From: Glutamicibacter mishrai
GTDB lineage: Bacteria > Actinomycetota > Actinomycetes > Actinomycetales > Micrococcaceae
Length of the DNA stretch: 64,000 bases
Reading direction: 5' to 3'
Assembly: GCF_012221945.1 (NCBI RefSeq)
Contig: NZ_CP032549.1
Location: 1,674,001 to 1,738,000 of the forward strand
Of the stretch, positions 9,245-16,981 are shown one piece after another; position 1 is the stretch's first letter; each line of letters starts with the position of its first letter. The translations under genes were made by a program, and so were the position numbers. The notes below the pieces were generated by a model that saw only the letters and a program-made list of their open reading frames with translations, was not told the DNA's origin and ran no database searches.

Positions 9245-10183
9245 ATGACAACAACAGCAGCTCGTCGCGTAGAAGCGAACATAGAGCCAAAGCCAACCAA
9301 AACCCGTCGCAGGCTCTCCCCCGGTCGCATCGTGGCCTGGGCGATCATGATTCTGGTCATTATCGTGACGCTCTTCCCTTTCTACTGGATGCTACGCACC
9401 GCGTTATCCACTAACCCCGGGCTGCAGGCTAACCCGGATTCTTGGCTACCACCAGAATTCACCTTTGGTGCCTTTGAACGCGTCTTCGGATTGCAAGACA
9501 CCGAACAGGCCATCGCTGAAGGCGGGTCGGGAACGCAGCTGAACTTCTGGCGCTACCTGCTGAACTCGGTGTTTGTCTCCACGCTGATTACCGTATGCCA
9601 GCTGGCCTTCTCAGCCATGGCGGCCTTCGCTTTCTCACGTTTGAACTGGCCTGGCCGAGACAAGGTTTTTGCGATCTTCATCGGAGGCCTGATGGTCCCT
9701 TCGATCTTCACCTTGCTACCGAACTTCGTTCTGATCAAACAGCTGGGCCTGATCGATAATCTGCTAGGCATCGCCCTCCCCACGATGTTCATGACACCAT
9801 TTGCGGTGTTCTTCTTCCGCCAGTTCTTCTTGAACGTACCTAAAGAAATCGAAGAGGCGGCGCTGCTGGACGGGGTCTCCAAAATGGGAACCTTCTTCCG
9901 TGTTGTACTTCCAATGTCTAGCTCGCCACTGGCCACTCTGGGCATCCTGACTTACATCAGTTCATGGAATGACTACTTCTGGCCTCTGATGGTTTCCTAC
10001 ACCGATTCCTCACGAGTACTCACTGTCGCTTTGGGCGTCTTCCGCTCCCAGTCCCCACAGTCCGGAACGGACTGGGCAGGACTGATGGCGGCAACGCTGG
10101 TCGCGGCACTTCCGATGATCCTGCTCTTCGGTGTCTTCGCCAAGCGCATCGTTAATTCCATCGGTTTCAGCGGCATCAAATAG
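9245..10183 (+). CDS. Sugar ABC transporter permease, MalG/UgpE type
   Basis: Second inner-membrane subunit of the CUT1 importer, 312 residues. It has a positively charged N-terminal tail rich in Arg, then about six membrane segments and the EAA loop EEAALLDGVSKMGTFFRVVLP. It pairs with the preceding permease as a heterodimer and is followed after 9 nt by the binding protein gene. Confidence 0.92.
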   Translation: MTTTAARRVEANIEPKPTKTRRRLSPGRIVAWAIMILVIIVTLFPFYWMLRTALSTNPGLQANPDSWLPPEFTFGAFERVFGLQDTEQAIAEGGSGTQLNFWRYLLNSVFVSTLITVCQLAFSAMAAFAFSRLNWPGRDKVFAIFIGGLMVPSIFTLLPNFVLIKQLGLIDNLLGIALPTMFMTPFAVFFFRQFFLNVPKEIEEAALLDGVSKMGTFFRVVLPMSSSPLATLGILTYISSWNDYFWPLMVSYTDSSRVLTVALGVFRSQSPQSGTDWAGLMAATLVAALPMILLFGVFAKRIVNSIGFSGIK

Positions 10184-10192
10184 GAGATTCTG

Positions 10193-11560
10193 ATGAATGC
10201 TAACCAACTTCCCGCAAAGACGCGCGCAGCGCGGTTCACCGCAGTGCTGGCCACCGCGGCACTGGCCTTGACCGGTTGCGCTGGCACCACTGAAAATGCC
10301 CAGCCTTCAAACACCATCGATTACTGGATGTGGGACACCAGCCAGCTGCCTTCGTACCAAAAGTGCGCCGCCGGCTTTGAAAAAGCCAATCCTGACTTGA
10401 AGGTGAAAATCACCCAGTACGGTTGGGATGACTACTGGAGCAAGCTGACCGCAAGCTTCATCGCAGGCACCGGACCGGATGTGTTCACGAACCATGTCTC
10501 GCAGTATCCGCAGTTCGTTTCACTGGATGTGCTCGCACCATTGGATGATTTCAAGGACATCCAAGGTGTGGACCAGGAAGCTTTCCAAGACGGATTGAAG
10601 GATCTGTGGACGGGACCGGACGGCAAGCAGTACGGCATGCCCAAGGACTGGGACACCATTGCGATGTACTACAACCAGAAGATTCTGGACGAAGCCGGCG
10701 TAGATCCCAAAGAGATCTCCGATTCCCAGTTCTCTCCGGAGGGCGGTGGCAGTTTTGAAAAACTAGTCGCTCACCTCAGCATTGATGCCAACGGAGTTCG
10801 AGGTGATGAGCCAGGCTTCGATAAGAACCACGTCAAGGTATATGGTCTTGGGCTTTCCAACGCCGGTGGCGACAATGCTGGCCAGTCACAGTGGGCAGGT
10901 TTTGCTGCCACCAACGGCTGGCAGGCCACCGACCAGCCACTGTGGGGAACCCACTACAACTACGACGATCCCAAAGTCCAAGAAACTCTCGACTGGTATT
11001 TCGGGCTCAGCGACAAGGGCTTCATGCCTCGCTACGGCCAGTTCAATTCGGCCGATGGTGTCCTCGGTCAGGTCACCTCCGGTTCCGTAGCCATGGTCAG
11101 CGATGGTGCCTGGATGAACGCATCCTACATATCGAGCGACACCAAGATCGGCGCCGCTCGTCTGCCCAAGGGTCCGGATGGTACTAGCAAATCCGTAATC
11201 AATGGCCTAGCGGACTCCGTGGTCAAGAGCAGCGACAACCAGGAGGGCGGTGCACGCTGGGTGGCTTACTTAGCCAGCAAGCAATGCCAGGATGTTGTAG
11301 CCAAGGCCGGCGTGGTCTTCCCATCGCGGACTGACGCCACCAACATCACGTCCAAGATCTACGCACAACAAGGCATGGACCCTACAGCCTTCACCGGGCC
11401 GGTCAAAGATGGCAACACCTTCTACCTGCCAGTCACTGACCACGGTGCCGATGTCACTTCGCTGATCATTCCCGCTCTTGAAGATCTCTGGGCGAATCGG
11501 CAGCCTGCGTCGACCCTGAACGGAACGAACGACGCGATCAACAACGTGTTCATCAAGTAG
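10193..11560 (+). CDS. Sugar ABC transporter substrate-binding lipoprotein
   Basis: Extracellular receptor of the importer, 455 residues. The N-terminus is a lipoprotein signal: basic residues, a hydrophobic stretch and lipobox LTGC (cysteine at about residue 29). The mature part has the family 1 (maltose-type) binding protein fold, with the typical opening IDYWMW and the GTGPDVF stretch. An aggag-like site stands just before the ATG. Operon position implies alpha-galactosides (raffinose/melibiose family) as ligand; this is inferred. A hairpin terminator follows. Confidence 0.92.
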   Translation: MNANQLPAKTRAARFTAVLATAALALTGCAGTTENAQPSNTIDYWMWDTSQLPSYQKCAAGFEKANPDLKVKITQYGWDDYWSKLTASFIAGTGPDVFTNHVSQYPQFVSLDVLAPLDDFKDIQGVDQEAFQDGLKDLWTGPDGKQYGMPKDWDTIAMYYNQKILDEAGVDPKEISDSQFSPEGGGSFEKLVAHLSIDANGVRGDEPGFDKNHVKVYGLGLSNAGGDNAGQSQWAGFAATNGWQATDQPLWGTHYNYDDPKVQETLDWYFGLSDKGFMPRYGQFNSADGVLGQVTSGSVAMVSDGAWMNASYISSDTKIGAARLPKGPDGTSKSVINGLADSVVKSSDNQEGGARWVAYLASKQCQDVVAKAGVVFPSRTDATNITSKIYAQQGMDPTAFTGPVKDGNTFYLPVTDHGADVTSLIIPALEDLWANRQPASTLNGTNDAINNVFIK

Positions 11561-11580
11561 CACTCTGCAATCGAAGAAGC

Positions 11581-11606
11581 AGCCGACAACCGCATGGTTG
11601 TCGGCT
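11581..11606 (+). terminator. Terminator of the alpha-galactoside operon
   Basis: A perfect 11-bp stem (11581-11591 with 11596-11606) with a GCAT loop stands 20 nt after the binding protein stop and is followed by acatctttt. This is a convincing intrinsic terminator. Confidence 0.85.
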
Positions 11607-11641
11607 ACATCTTTTGGTGCACAGTGATGGTTGGTGCCGAG

Positions 11642-13177
11642 TCAGTGATCCTGGGATTCCGCCAACTTCGGCACCGGCATCTGGATCTGCCCGGTTTGGA
11701 TCTTCTCGAATTCATCCGGTGAGACGACAGGGATTTCGTAGCCTTCCTTGTCGATCAGCTTGCCGTTTTCGAAGTGGTCGCCTTCGATCAGCCCACAGAT
11801 CTCGTCCTGCTTCACCATGCGAGGCGGAGCGGCTGAGAAGACCGAAGCGTTCTTGGTATTGCCGAAGGTGAATTCATTGAACAGCAGATTCAGCAGAACC
11901 GCCATGATGGCTGCCGAAGAAATCCCGGAATGGAAGATGGTCTCGAACCAGGTAGGGAATCCGGCGTAGAAATCGGCTTTGACGATCGGGATGCAGCCGA
12001 AGGCGATCGATGCTGCCACGATCACCAGATTCATGCCGTCGTACTTGACCTTCGAGAGCGTGCGGATGCCCGAAGCGGCAACGGTACCGAAGAGCACAAT
12101 GCCTGCGCCGCCGAGCACTGGGGTCGGGATGGCGGCGACGACGCGGCCGAGCACTGGCAACAGGCCGAGCACCATCAGGATGCCACCGCCCGCGGCGACA
12201 ACAAATCGGCTGGTGATTCCGGTGATCGCCACCAGGCCCACATTCTGCGCAAAGGCCGACTGGGTAAAGGTGTTGAAGATCGGGGCGATCGCCGACGAGG
12301 CCATGTCGGCTCGAAGACCGTTGGCAATGCGCTTCGAGTCGATCTTGGATCCTGCGATCTCGCCCACGGCGAGGATGTCCGCGGTGGTTTCGGTGAGGAT
12401 CACCAGCACCACAATGGTCATCGAGATGATGCCGCCGATCTCGAAGACCGGCATGCCGAAAGCCAATGGCTGAGGGAAGGCGAAAATTGCTCCCTCGGAG
12501 ACCTTGGAGAAGTCTGCTTTGCCCAGCAAAGCCGCGGCAATGGTGCCGATGACGATAGCCAAGAGGATGGACATCCGCGAGATCGCGGCGTTGCCGACCT
12601 TGGACAACAGAAGGACCACCAGCAGCGTTCCGGCGGCCAACCCGATGTTGGACAGCGAACCGTAATCATCGGCCTTGGCATCTCCGCCCATGGCCCAGTT
12701 GGCGGCCACCGGGGTGAGCGAGATGCCGATCATCGTAATGACCACGCCGGTGACCACCGGCGGGAAGAAACGGATAATGCGTGCGAAGAACGGGGCAACA
12801 AGCAAGCCGATCAATGCGGCGACAAGCACCGCACCGAACACTGCCGGCAGTCCCCCGCCGCCATTGACGATGGCCACCATGGTGGACACCGTGGCGAAGG
12901 AAGTGCCCTGGACGAGAGGAAGCTGAGCTCCGAAGAATGGGATGCCGAGTGTCTGCAGCAGGGTGGCGATGCCACCTACAAACAGACAGCAAGCTACCAA
13001 TAGGCCGATATCGGCCGGCGAGACTCCAGCGGCGTTGCCGATGATCAGTGGCGGGGCGATGATGCCGCCGTACATGGTCAACACGTGCTGCAGGCCGTAG
13101 GCAAAACTCTTTCCTACGGAAAGTTTTACATCCTCAGGCCGGATGGCTTTGGTAGATTCATCAGGTGTAGCGCTCAA
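11642..13177 (-). CDS. Urate/xanthine permease, NCS2 family
   Basis: Proton-driven membrane transporter for uric acid or xanthine, 511 residues with about 12-14 membrane segments. Family hallmarks visible: VQGTSFATVSTM in the early part and the NCS2 signature region around FNTFTQSAFAQNVGLVAITG. The C-terminal ~60 residues are hydrophilic. It sits directly downstream of uricase on the same strand, separated by a hairpin, so urate is the likely substrate. A good ribosome site (gtaggaggtcagcc on the coding strand) precedes the ATG. Confidence 0.9.
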   Translation of the reverse strand: MSATPDESTKAIRPEDVKLSVGKSFAYGLQHVLTMYGGIIAPPLIIGNAAGVSPADIGLLVACCLFVGGIATLLQTLGIPFFGAQLPLVQGTSFATVSTMVAIVNGGGGLPAVFGAVLVAALIGLLVAPFFARIIRFFPPVVTGVVITMIGISLTPVAANWAMGGDAKADDYGSLSNIGLAAGTLLVVLLLSKVGNAAISRMSILLAIVIGTIAAALLGKADFSKVSEGAIFAFPQPLAFGMPVFEIGGIISMTIVVLVILTETTADILAVGEIAGSKIDSKRIANGLRADMASSAIAPIFNTFTQSAFAQNVGLVAITGITSRFVVAAGGGILMVLGLLPVLGRVVAAIPTPVLGGAGIVLFGTVAASGIRTLSKVKYDGMNLVIVAASIAFGCIPIVKADFYAGFPTWFETIFHSGISSAAIMAVLLNLLFNEFTFGNTKNASVFSAAPPRMVKQDEICGLIEGDHFENGKLIDKEGYEIPVVSPDEFEKIQTGQIQMPVPKLAESQDH

Positions 13178-13205
13178 GGCTGACCTCCTACGTCAGTCGC
13201 TGCCA

Positions 13206-13239
13206 AGGGTGTGCCGGTGTGTCCGCACCGGCACACCCT
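13206..13239 (-). terminator. Hairpin between uricase and permease genes
   Basis: Perfect 14-bp inverted repeat (13206-13219 with 13226-13239, 6-nt loop) sits in the 75-nt gap between the two genes. There is no clear U-tract on the minus strand. It could be a terminator, an attenuator lowering permease expression or an mRNA-stabilising hairpin. Confidence 0.6.
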
Positions 13240-13252
13240 CAACGCTGTTCGG

Positions 13253-14176
13253 TTAGATAAATGCCGGAATATTGGCCCAGATCGGGTGATTTTCTTCCGT
13301 ACCTTCACGGGTGATGGTCGCTTCGATCAACCCGTAAGGGCGGTCCGCGGCGAAGAAGACCTCATTCGGGTTGTCCTGTCCGAAGACATCCAGGTCCACA
13401 AGGAAGTGGTGCTTGTTCGGCAGGGACATCTTGATCTCAGCGATTTCCGGATGGGCTTCCAGTACTGCCTGGCCCATCTGGAACATGGTCTGCTGCAGCG
13501 CGTAGGAGTGGGTCTGCGCGAACTGGGTGAGCAGCAGGTTGCGCACCGAGGCGTAGACGCCGTCGAAGTCGATGCCTTCGGCAATGGCCTGATCCGTGTA
13601 GCGCCAGCGTGCGGTCACGTCAGTGGCCAAGATGCGGTCGGTGGTTTCCTTCAAGGTCGTGTACTTGTCCCGCGGGAAGCCGTGGAACTCGCTGCCGGTG
13701 GACTTCAGGACCGTCAGATCCTCAAGGCCGGCAACAATGGACTTCTTGCCCTGCGCGTCGATCTCCAAGACCGCGGTGCGGACCTCGGATTTGTTCTGCG
13801 AGAAGGCATGGTCGTGATCGTTGATGCGGTCCCAGAAGAACTGCTGCGCTGCCCAGCGGCCACCGGTGATCCAGTCGAATTCGCCGGTGAAGTGCTCGCC
13901 CAGCTGCACCAGGAACTCTTCGATGGCACCCACGCCGTTGCGGGCCAGGCCGTACACGGTGTTCTTCTGGGTGTCGGTGGCAACAACGCGGGAGTTGTCG
14001 CCATCCTGGTGGGCTGCGCTGAAGTCACCGTGCAGCTGGCTGGTGACATTCAGGTCCTGGATCTGATGGCGCTCGGTGTCGCGGGTGATCTTTACCAGGC
14101 GTACTTCCGACTTGCCGTACTGGTTGGATCCGAGCACGATCTTGGTCTGGGTTGGGGCGGTGATTTCGGTAGTCAT
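13253..14176 (-). CDS. Urate oxidase (uricase)
   Basis: Cofactor-free oxidation of urate to 5-hydroxyisourate and hydrogen peroxide. I place the start at the ATG at 14176 (protein MTTEITAPTQ..., 307 residues) because it has a strong gaggga ribosome site; a longer frame reaches 14254 but overlaps the upstream gene. Uricase features visible: NQYGKSEVRLVKI near the N-terminus with the catalytic Lys, VVATDTQKNTVYGLA, and the NKHHFLVDLD stretch near the C-terminus. It is co-transcribed with the next two enzymes of urate breakdown (HIU hydrolase and OHCU decarboxylase). Confidence 0.95.
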   Translation of the reverse strand: MTTEITAPTQTKIVLGSNQYGKSEVRLVKITRDTERHQIQDLNVTSQLHGDFSAAHQDGDNSRVVATDTQKNTVYGLARNGVGAIEEFLVQLGEHFTGEFDWITGGRWAAQQFFWDRINDHDHAFSQNKSEVRTAVLEIDAQGKKSIVAGLEDLTVLKSTGSEFHGFPRDKYTTLKETTDRILATDVTARWRYTDQAIAEGIDFDGVYASVRNLLLTQFAQTHSYALQQTMFQMGQAVLEAHPEIAEIKMSLPNKHHFLVDLDVFGQDNPNEVFFAADRPYGLIEATITREGTEENHPIWANIPAFI

Positions 14177-14180
14177 TGTT

Positions 14181-14543
14181 CTAACTCCCTCGGTACGTGG
14201 AATATGCAAACGGGCTGATAAGAAGAGGTACGTGGTAGTGCTCATCGACGTCATTCACGAAGAAGTCGATGGTTACCGCGGGGAAGAAGCTTTCCGTTCC
14301 CTGCTTCCCGAAGTAGTCGCCGGTTTCAAATGAAATCCGGTAGCGGCCGGCTTCAACCTGTATCGGCCCAAGGTTCTTGATGCGTCCATCCGCATCGGTT
14401 GAACCTGTTCCGATTTCTTGCCAGCCGGATGCCGTCTTGGCTTCCAGCGTGGCCTTGACACCGGAGGCAGGCCTCCCGGTCCCGGTGTCGAGTATGTGGG
14501 TGGTGATGTGGCTGCGCTCTGCGCTGTCATCCGCCATGGTCAT
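14181..14543 (-). CDS. uraH: 5-hydroxyisourate hydrolase (transthyretin-like)
   Basis: Hydrolyses 5-hydroxyisourate to OHCU, the second step of urate degradation. It is 120 residues, normal length. It has the N-terminal HILDTGTGRPASGV motif and the diagnostic C-terminal YRGS tetrapeptide (117-120); histidines of HITTHILD and HYHVP fit the active site. It lies 4 nt from the uricase start. The start could also be the second Met (14537). Confidence 0.95.
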   Translation of the reverse strand: MTMADDSAERSHITTHILDTGTGRPASGVKATLEAKTASGWQEIGTGSTDADGRIKNLGPIQVEAGRYRISFETGDYFGKQGTESFFPAVTIDFFVNDVDEHYHVPLLISPFAYSTYRGS

Positions 14544-14563
14544 CTCCTAGACGTTGGAGGGAA

Positions 14564-15058
14564 TTAGTTGGTAATGAGGTCTTTGAGCCGAAGAACGGCT
14601 ATTTCACGCAATTGCGTGGCGACTTCGGCAAGTTCGGTGGCGTCGTCGTTCGCCAGCCGGCGTTCGCATTCGGCCAGGATCTCCTCGGTGCTGCGACCGG
14701 CGGCGCGGATGAGGAACACTCGATCAAAGCGCTGTTCGTAGTCCTGATTCGCTGCTTTCAGGCGAGCCGTTGCATCCCCATCGAGTTTCAAAGTTGCCTG
14801 CTCGCCGCGTGATAGATCCGCTTCTTTGCTTTCGCCCTCTGCCCGTTCGCCGATGCGCGGGTGCTGCGCCAAGGCGGCGTCCAGCTCCTGGGGATTAAAA
14901 GGGGCGATGCCACTCAGGGCATAAGAAGCGAGTTCGTCCCGGTCAGCGAAGGGACGAGCGGAGATCAGTTCGTTGATCCAACGGTCGACATCAACGCAGG
15001 GCCGAAGAAGGTTTTCGGCTTCTGCTGCGGAGAGTTCGTTGAACGCGTCGAGGTGCAT
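14564..15058 (-). CDS. uraD: 2-oxo-4-hydroxy-4-carboxy-5-ureidoimidazoline (OHCU) decarboxylase
   Basis: Third enzyme of urate degradation, yielding S-allantoin. It is 164 residues, all-helical. The HPRIGERA motif carries the conserved active-site residues, and FNELSAAEAENLLRPC is the usual N-terminal opening. First gene of the urate operon on the minus strand; the control region lies upstream (15059-15380) and is shared with a small divergent gene. Confidence 0.92.
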   Translation of the reverse strand: MHLDAFNELSAAEAENLLRPCVDVDRWINELISARPFADRDELASYALSGIAPFNPQELDAALAQHPRIGERAEGESKEADLSRGEQATLKLDGDATARLKAANQDYEQRFDRVFLIRAAGRSTEEILAECERRLANDDATELAEVATQLREIAVLRLKDLITN

Positions 15059-15380
15059 CGGGTGATCAGCTCTTTTCTTCGGTCGTCATTCCACGGACCT
15101 TGGCTGAACACCCTTACCACCGAAAATAATGATTTCGGCTTCGACTCGATGCTGGTTTCGTGGAACCTTGTTGCTCAACTGTAAGCCACTTCACAGCAGG
15201 TGCGTCAAGGGAAATACCGAAAAATTTACACGCCCTTATTTTGTTAAATAGTTTTCACACGACCGCAAAACTATTTGCCCAGACCCCTTGCCAACACCCT
15301 CTCAAGGCTCACATACTAGTTTCACTAGATAAAAGATAGTTTTCACGATACGAAAGTATTGCCACCCGAAGGAGGGAACC
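15059..15380. promoter_or_regulatory. Divergent control region, urate operon / 64-aa gene
   Basis: An AT-rich 322-bp gap. It holds a perfect 10-bp inverted repeat AAATAGTTTT...AAAACTATTT (15246-15255 and 15267-15276, 11-nt spacer). ATAGTTTTCAC occurs at 15248-15258 and again at 15336-15346, and a related TAGTTTCACTAG lies between them. The repeated motif suggests a dedicated regulator acting on one or both divergent units; no regulator gene is adjacent. Confidence 0.55.
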
Positions 15381-15575
15381 ATGACCGCCGTCAACCAGAC
15401 AAAATTTAATTTCCCAGCCGAGGAAAATCGCCCTCTGGGAATGACTGAGGCGTTGCGAACGGGACTGTTTCAGTCCATCGACAATCTAGATCCGGACATT
15501 GTCCGGCAGCCGAAAATTTCCAGCGACGCTCCGTCACTGTGGAACAAGATCTTTGGTTCCACCGACTCCCGCTAA
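15381..15575 (+). CDS. Small hypothetical protein, 64 aa
   Basis: Not recognised. The frame begins at an ATG preceded by an excellent ribosome site (gaaggagggaacc) and encodes a soluble, mildly acidic 64-residue protein with no membrane segment and no cysteine. The start MTAVNQTKFNF and end SLWNKIFGSTDSR show no known motif. It lies downstream of the repeated TAGTTTTCAC motifs, divergent from the urate operon, which suggests regulated expression. The opposite strand here is open only as an extension of the following membrane protein region and lacks support. Confidence 0.6.
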   Translation: MTAVNQTKFNFPAEENRPLGMTEALRTGLFQSIDNLDPDIVRQPKISSDAPSLWNKIFGSTDSR

Positions 15576-15602
15576 GACCGGTTACCCACCGGCTTTCATC
15601 GC

Positions 15603-16142
15603 CTAGGAGTGGGCCAGCAGCTGTAGCAAGATGACAACTACACCGGCCGTGGCCAGTAAAAGCATCAGCAATGTAGTGCGCAAGAATCCTAAATTCATTC
15701 GGCGCATTGCCAAGAATGCAAAGAAGGCCAGGGCGGCAATTAGCCACCATTGGCCCAGGCGTAGTGCCATTGAAACGTCAAGAACATCCAGGGCGCTGAG
15801 GCCAAGCAAAGCTAGCGGACCAAAAACGGCACCACCAGCACCCCACACCACCTTGAGCAGGTGTCTGAATTCGGCGCGGGTAACAAAAGCGGCATGCACT
15901 GTAGAGTGCGCAATGATGTCGGCTACGAGACTGGCCATCAATACCGCAGCCACCGTAACCACGAGGGTCAGCGCCGCAGCGCCGGCTGTTGGGGTATGCC
16001 CGTGGGAACCAGTAGCAATCAACACGGCGAGCGCAGTAGAGGCGACATAAACGCGCTCTTTGAGCATCGCCGCAAGCTCTTCCGGCGCCGCATCAGAATT
16101 GTTGAGCTTCTTCTGCACCACTGCTACCCCACCTTGCCTCAA
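15603..16142 (-). CDS. Hypothetical membrane protein, 179 aa
   Basis: Not recognised. A hydrophilic N-terminus of about 30 residues (KKLNNSDAAPEELAAMLKER) is followed by four or five hydrophobic segments (roughly 34-50, 57-75, 100-120, 130-147, 153-175). The GHTPTAGAAALT and HSTVHAAF loops recall small conserved actinobacterial integral membrane proteins. It lies 18 nt downstream of a TetR regulator on the same strand and may be co-transcribed with it. The start could also be a GTG a few codons further in. Confidence 0.65.
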   Translation of the reverse strand: MRQGGVAVVQKKLNNSDAAPEELAAMLKERVYVASTALAVLIATGSHGHTPTAGAAALTLVVTVAAVLMASLVADIIAHSTVHAAFVTRAEFRHLLKVVWGAGGAVFGPLALLGLSALDVLDVSMALRLGQWWLIAALAFFAFLAMRRMNLGFLRTTLLMLLLATAGVVVILLQLLAHS

Positions 16143-16160
16143 TAGATTGCCGACCCCAGT

Positions 16161-16814
16161 TTATCGCTGAGAAAAATCCATAAAATCAGCGGGCGAGGTG
16201 CTCGGAGCAGCCATCATTCCGACCACGGAATCGATCAAGAAGTAACCTACAGACTCCCACGTACCCAGCTGCTCGCCCTCATTTACCGAATCCTCGTACT
16301 CTGCACAGAGGCCCAACAGCATCAACCCAAGAATCTTGGCACGCGCACTAATGACTACGTCAGGCAGTCCCTCCAACTCAGGAGGTAGACGCCGGGGAAA
16401 GTCTTTTCCACGGAAATCTTCATCGACTAGTCCCGCCAATACGTCCGTGAGGTCAGGGCGAAGCAAAGCCTGGAAAAGGAACTTGGCTCGCCATGAAGGC
16501 TTCGGCAGAGCATCAAAGGAATAGACCAACGGAAGAGTGTACAACGTGACCTGTTCACGCAAGTTTAGTGCTGATACATCCGAGTTCAGTGGTAGTTTCT
16601 CGCGGATGGCATACACATCGCCCACCGCTCGCTGAACCATCGCACGCAATAGGTCCGCTCGGCTACCAAAGTGATACTTGATAGCTGAGTGGTTGGCCGT
16701 ACCAGCGTGCTCCGTGATCTTGCGGTTTGAAACCGCATCGATTCCGTGCAGCGCAAAAAGCTCTTCCGCCGCATCCAGCAGCACTTCTCGCGCCTTGTCG
16801 CTATGTCGACTCAC
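16161..16814 (-). CDS. TetR-family transcriptional regulator
   Basis: 217 residues. The N-terminal helix-turn-helix is clear (EVLLDAAEELFALHGIDAV, then NRKITEHAG and IKYHFGSRADLL, about 8-55), followed by a variable ligand-binding domain. It is divergent from the large duplicated membrane protein, and a perfect 20-bp palindrome lies in the shared promoter region, so it probably represses both. The ligand is unknown. Confidence 0.9.
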   Translation of the reverse strand: MSRHSDKAREVLLDAAEELFALHGIDAVSNRKITEHAGTANHSAIKYHFGSRADLLRAMVQRAVGDVYAIREKLPLNSDVSALNLREQVTLYTLPLVYSFDALPKPSWRAKFLFQALLRPDLTDVLAGLVDEDFRGKDFPRRLPPELEGLPDVVISARAKILGLMLLGLCAEYEDSVNEGEQLGTWESVGYFLIDSVVGMMAAPSTSPADFMDFSQR

Positions 16815-16883
16815 GGAATACTTCCCTTCAAATCTGGTACATCCAGTGATCTTAATGGTGATCTATGGCGCATCTAATGTCAT

Positions 16884-16903
16884 TTTACGCCACGTGGCGT
16901 AAA
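16884..16903. promoter_or_regulatory. Perfect 20-bp palindrome, probable TetR operator
   Basis: TTTACGCCACGTGGCGTAAA is fully self-complementary and lies 70 bp from the TetR start and about 80 bp before the proposed start of the membrane protein. This is the placement expected for a TetR operator controlling both directions. It also argues that the membrane protein does not begin at the ATG at 16865. Confidence 0.8.
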
Positions 16904-16981
16904 GTCGTTGATGTACTTCATCTAAACCAGTTTGTCTCAACAAGGCAACTCTGGCTGTCCAAAACTGAGGAGCAAGAGCAT

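Noticed and set aside
11930..14218. Long plus-strand frames (11930-13003 and 13211-14218)
   Set aside because: These are antisense shadows of the permease and uricase genes, whose protein motifs are clear.
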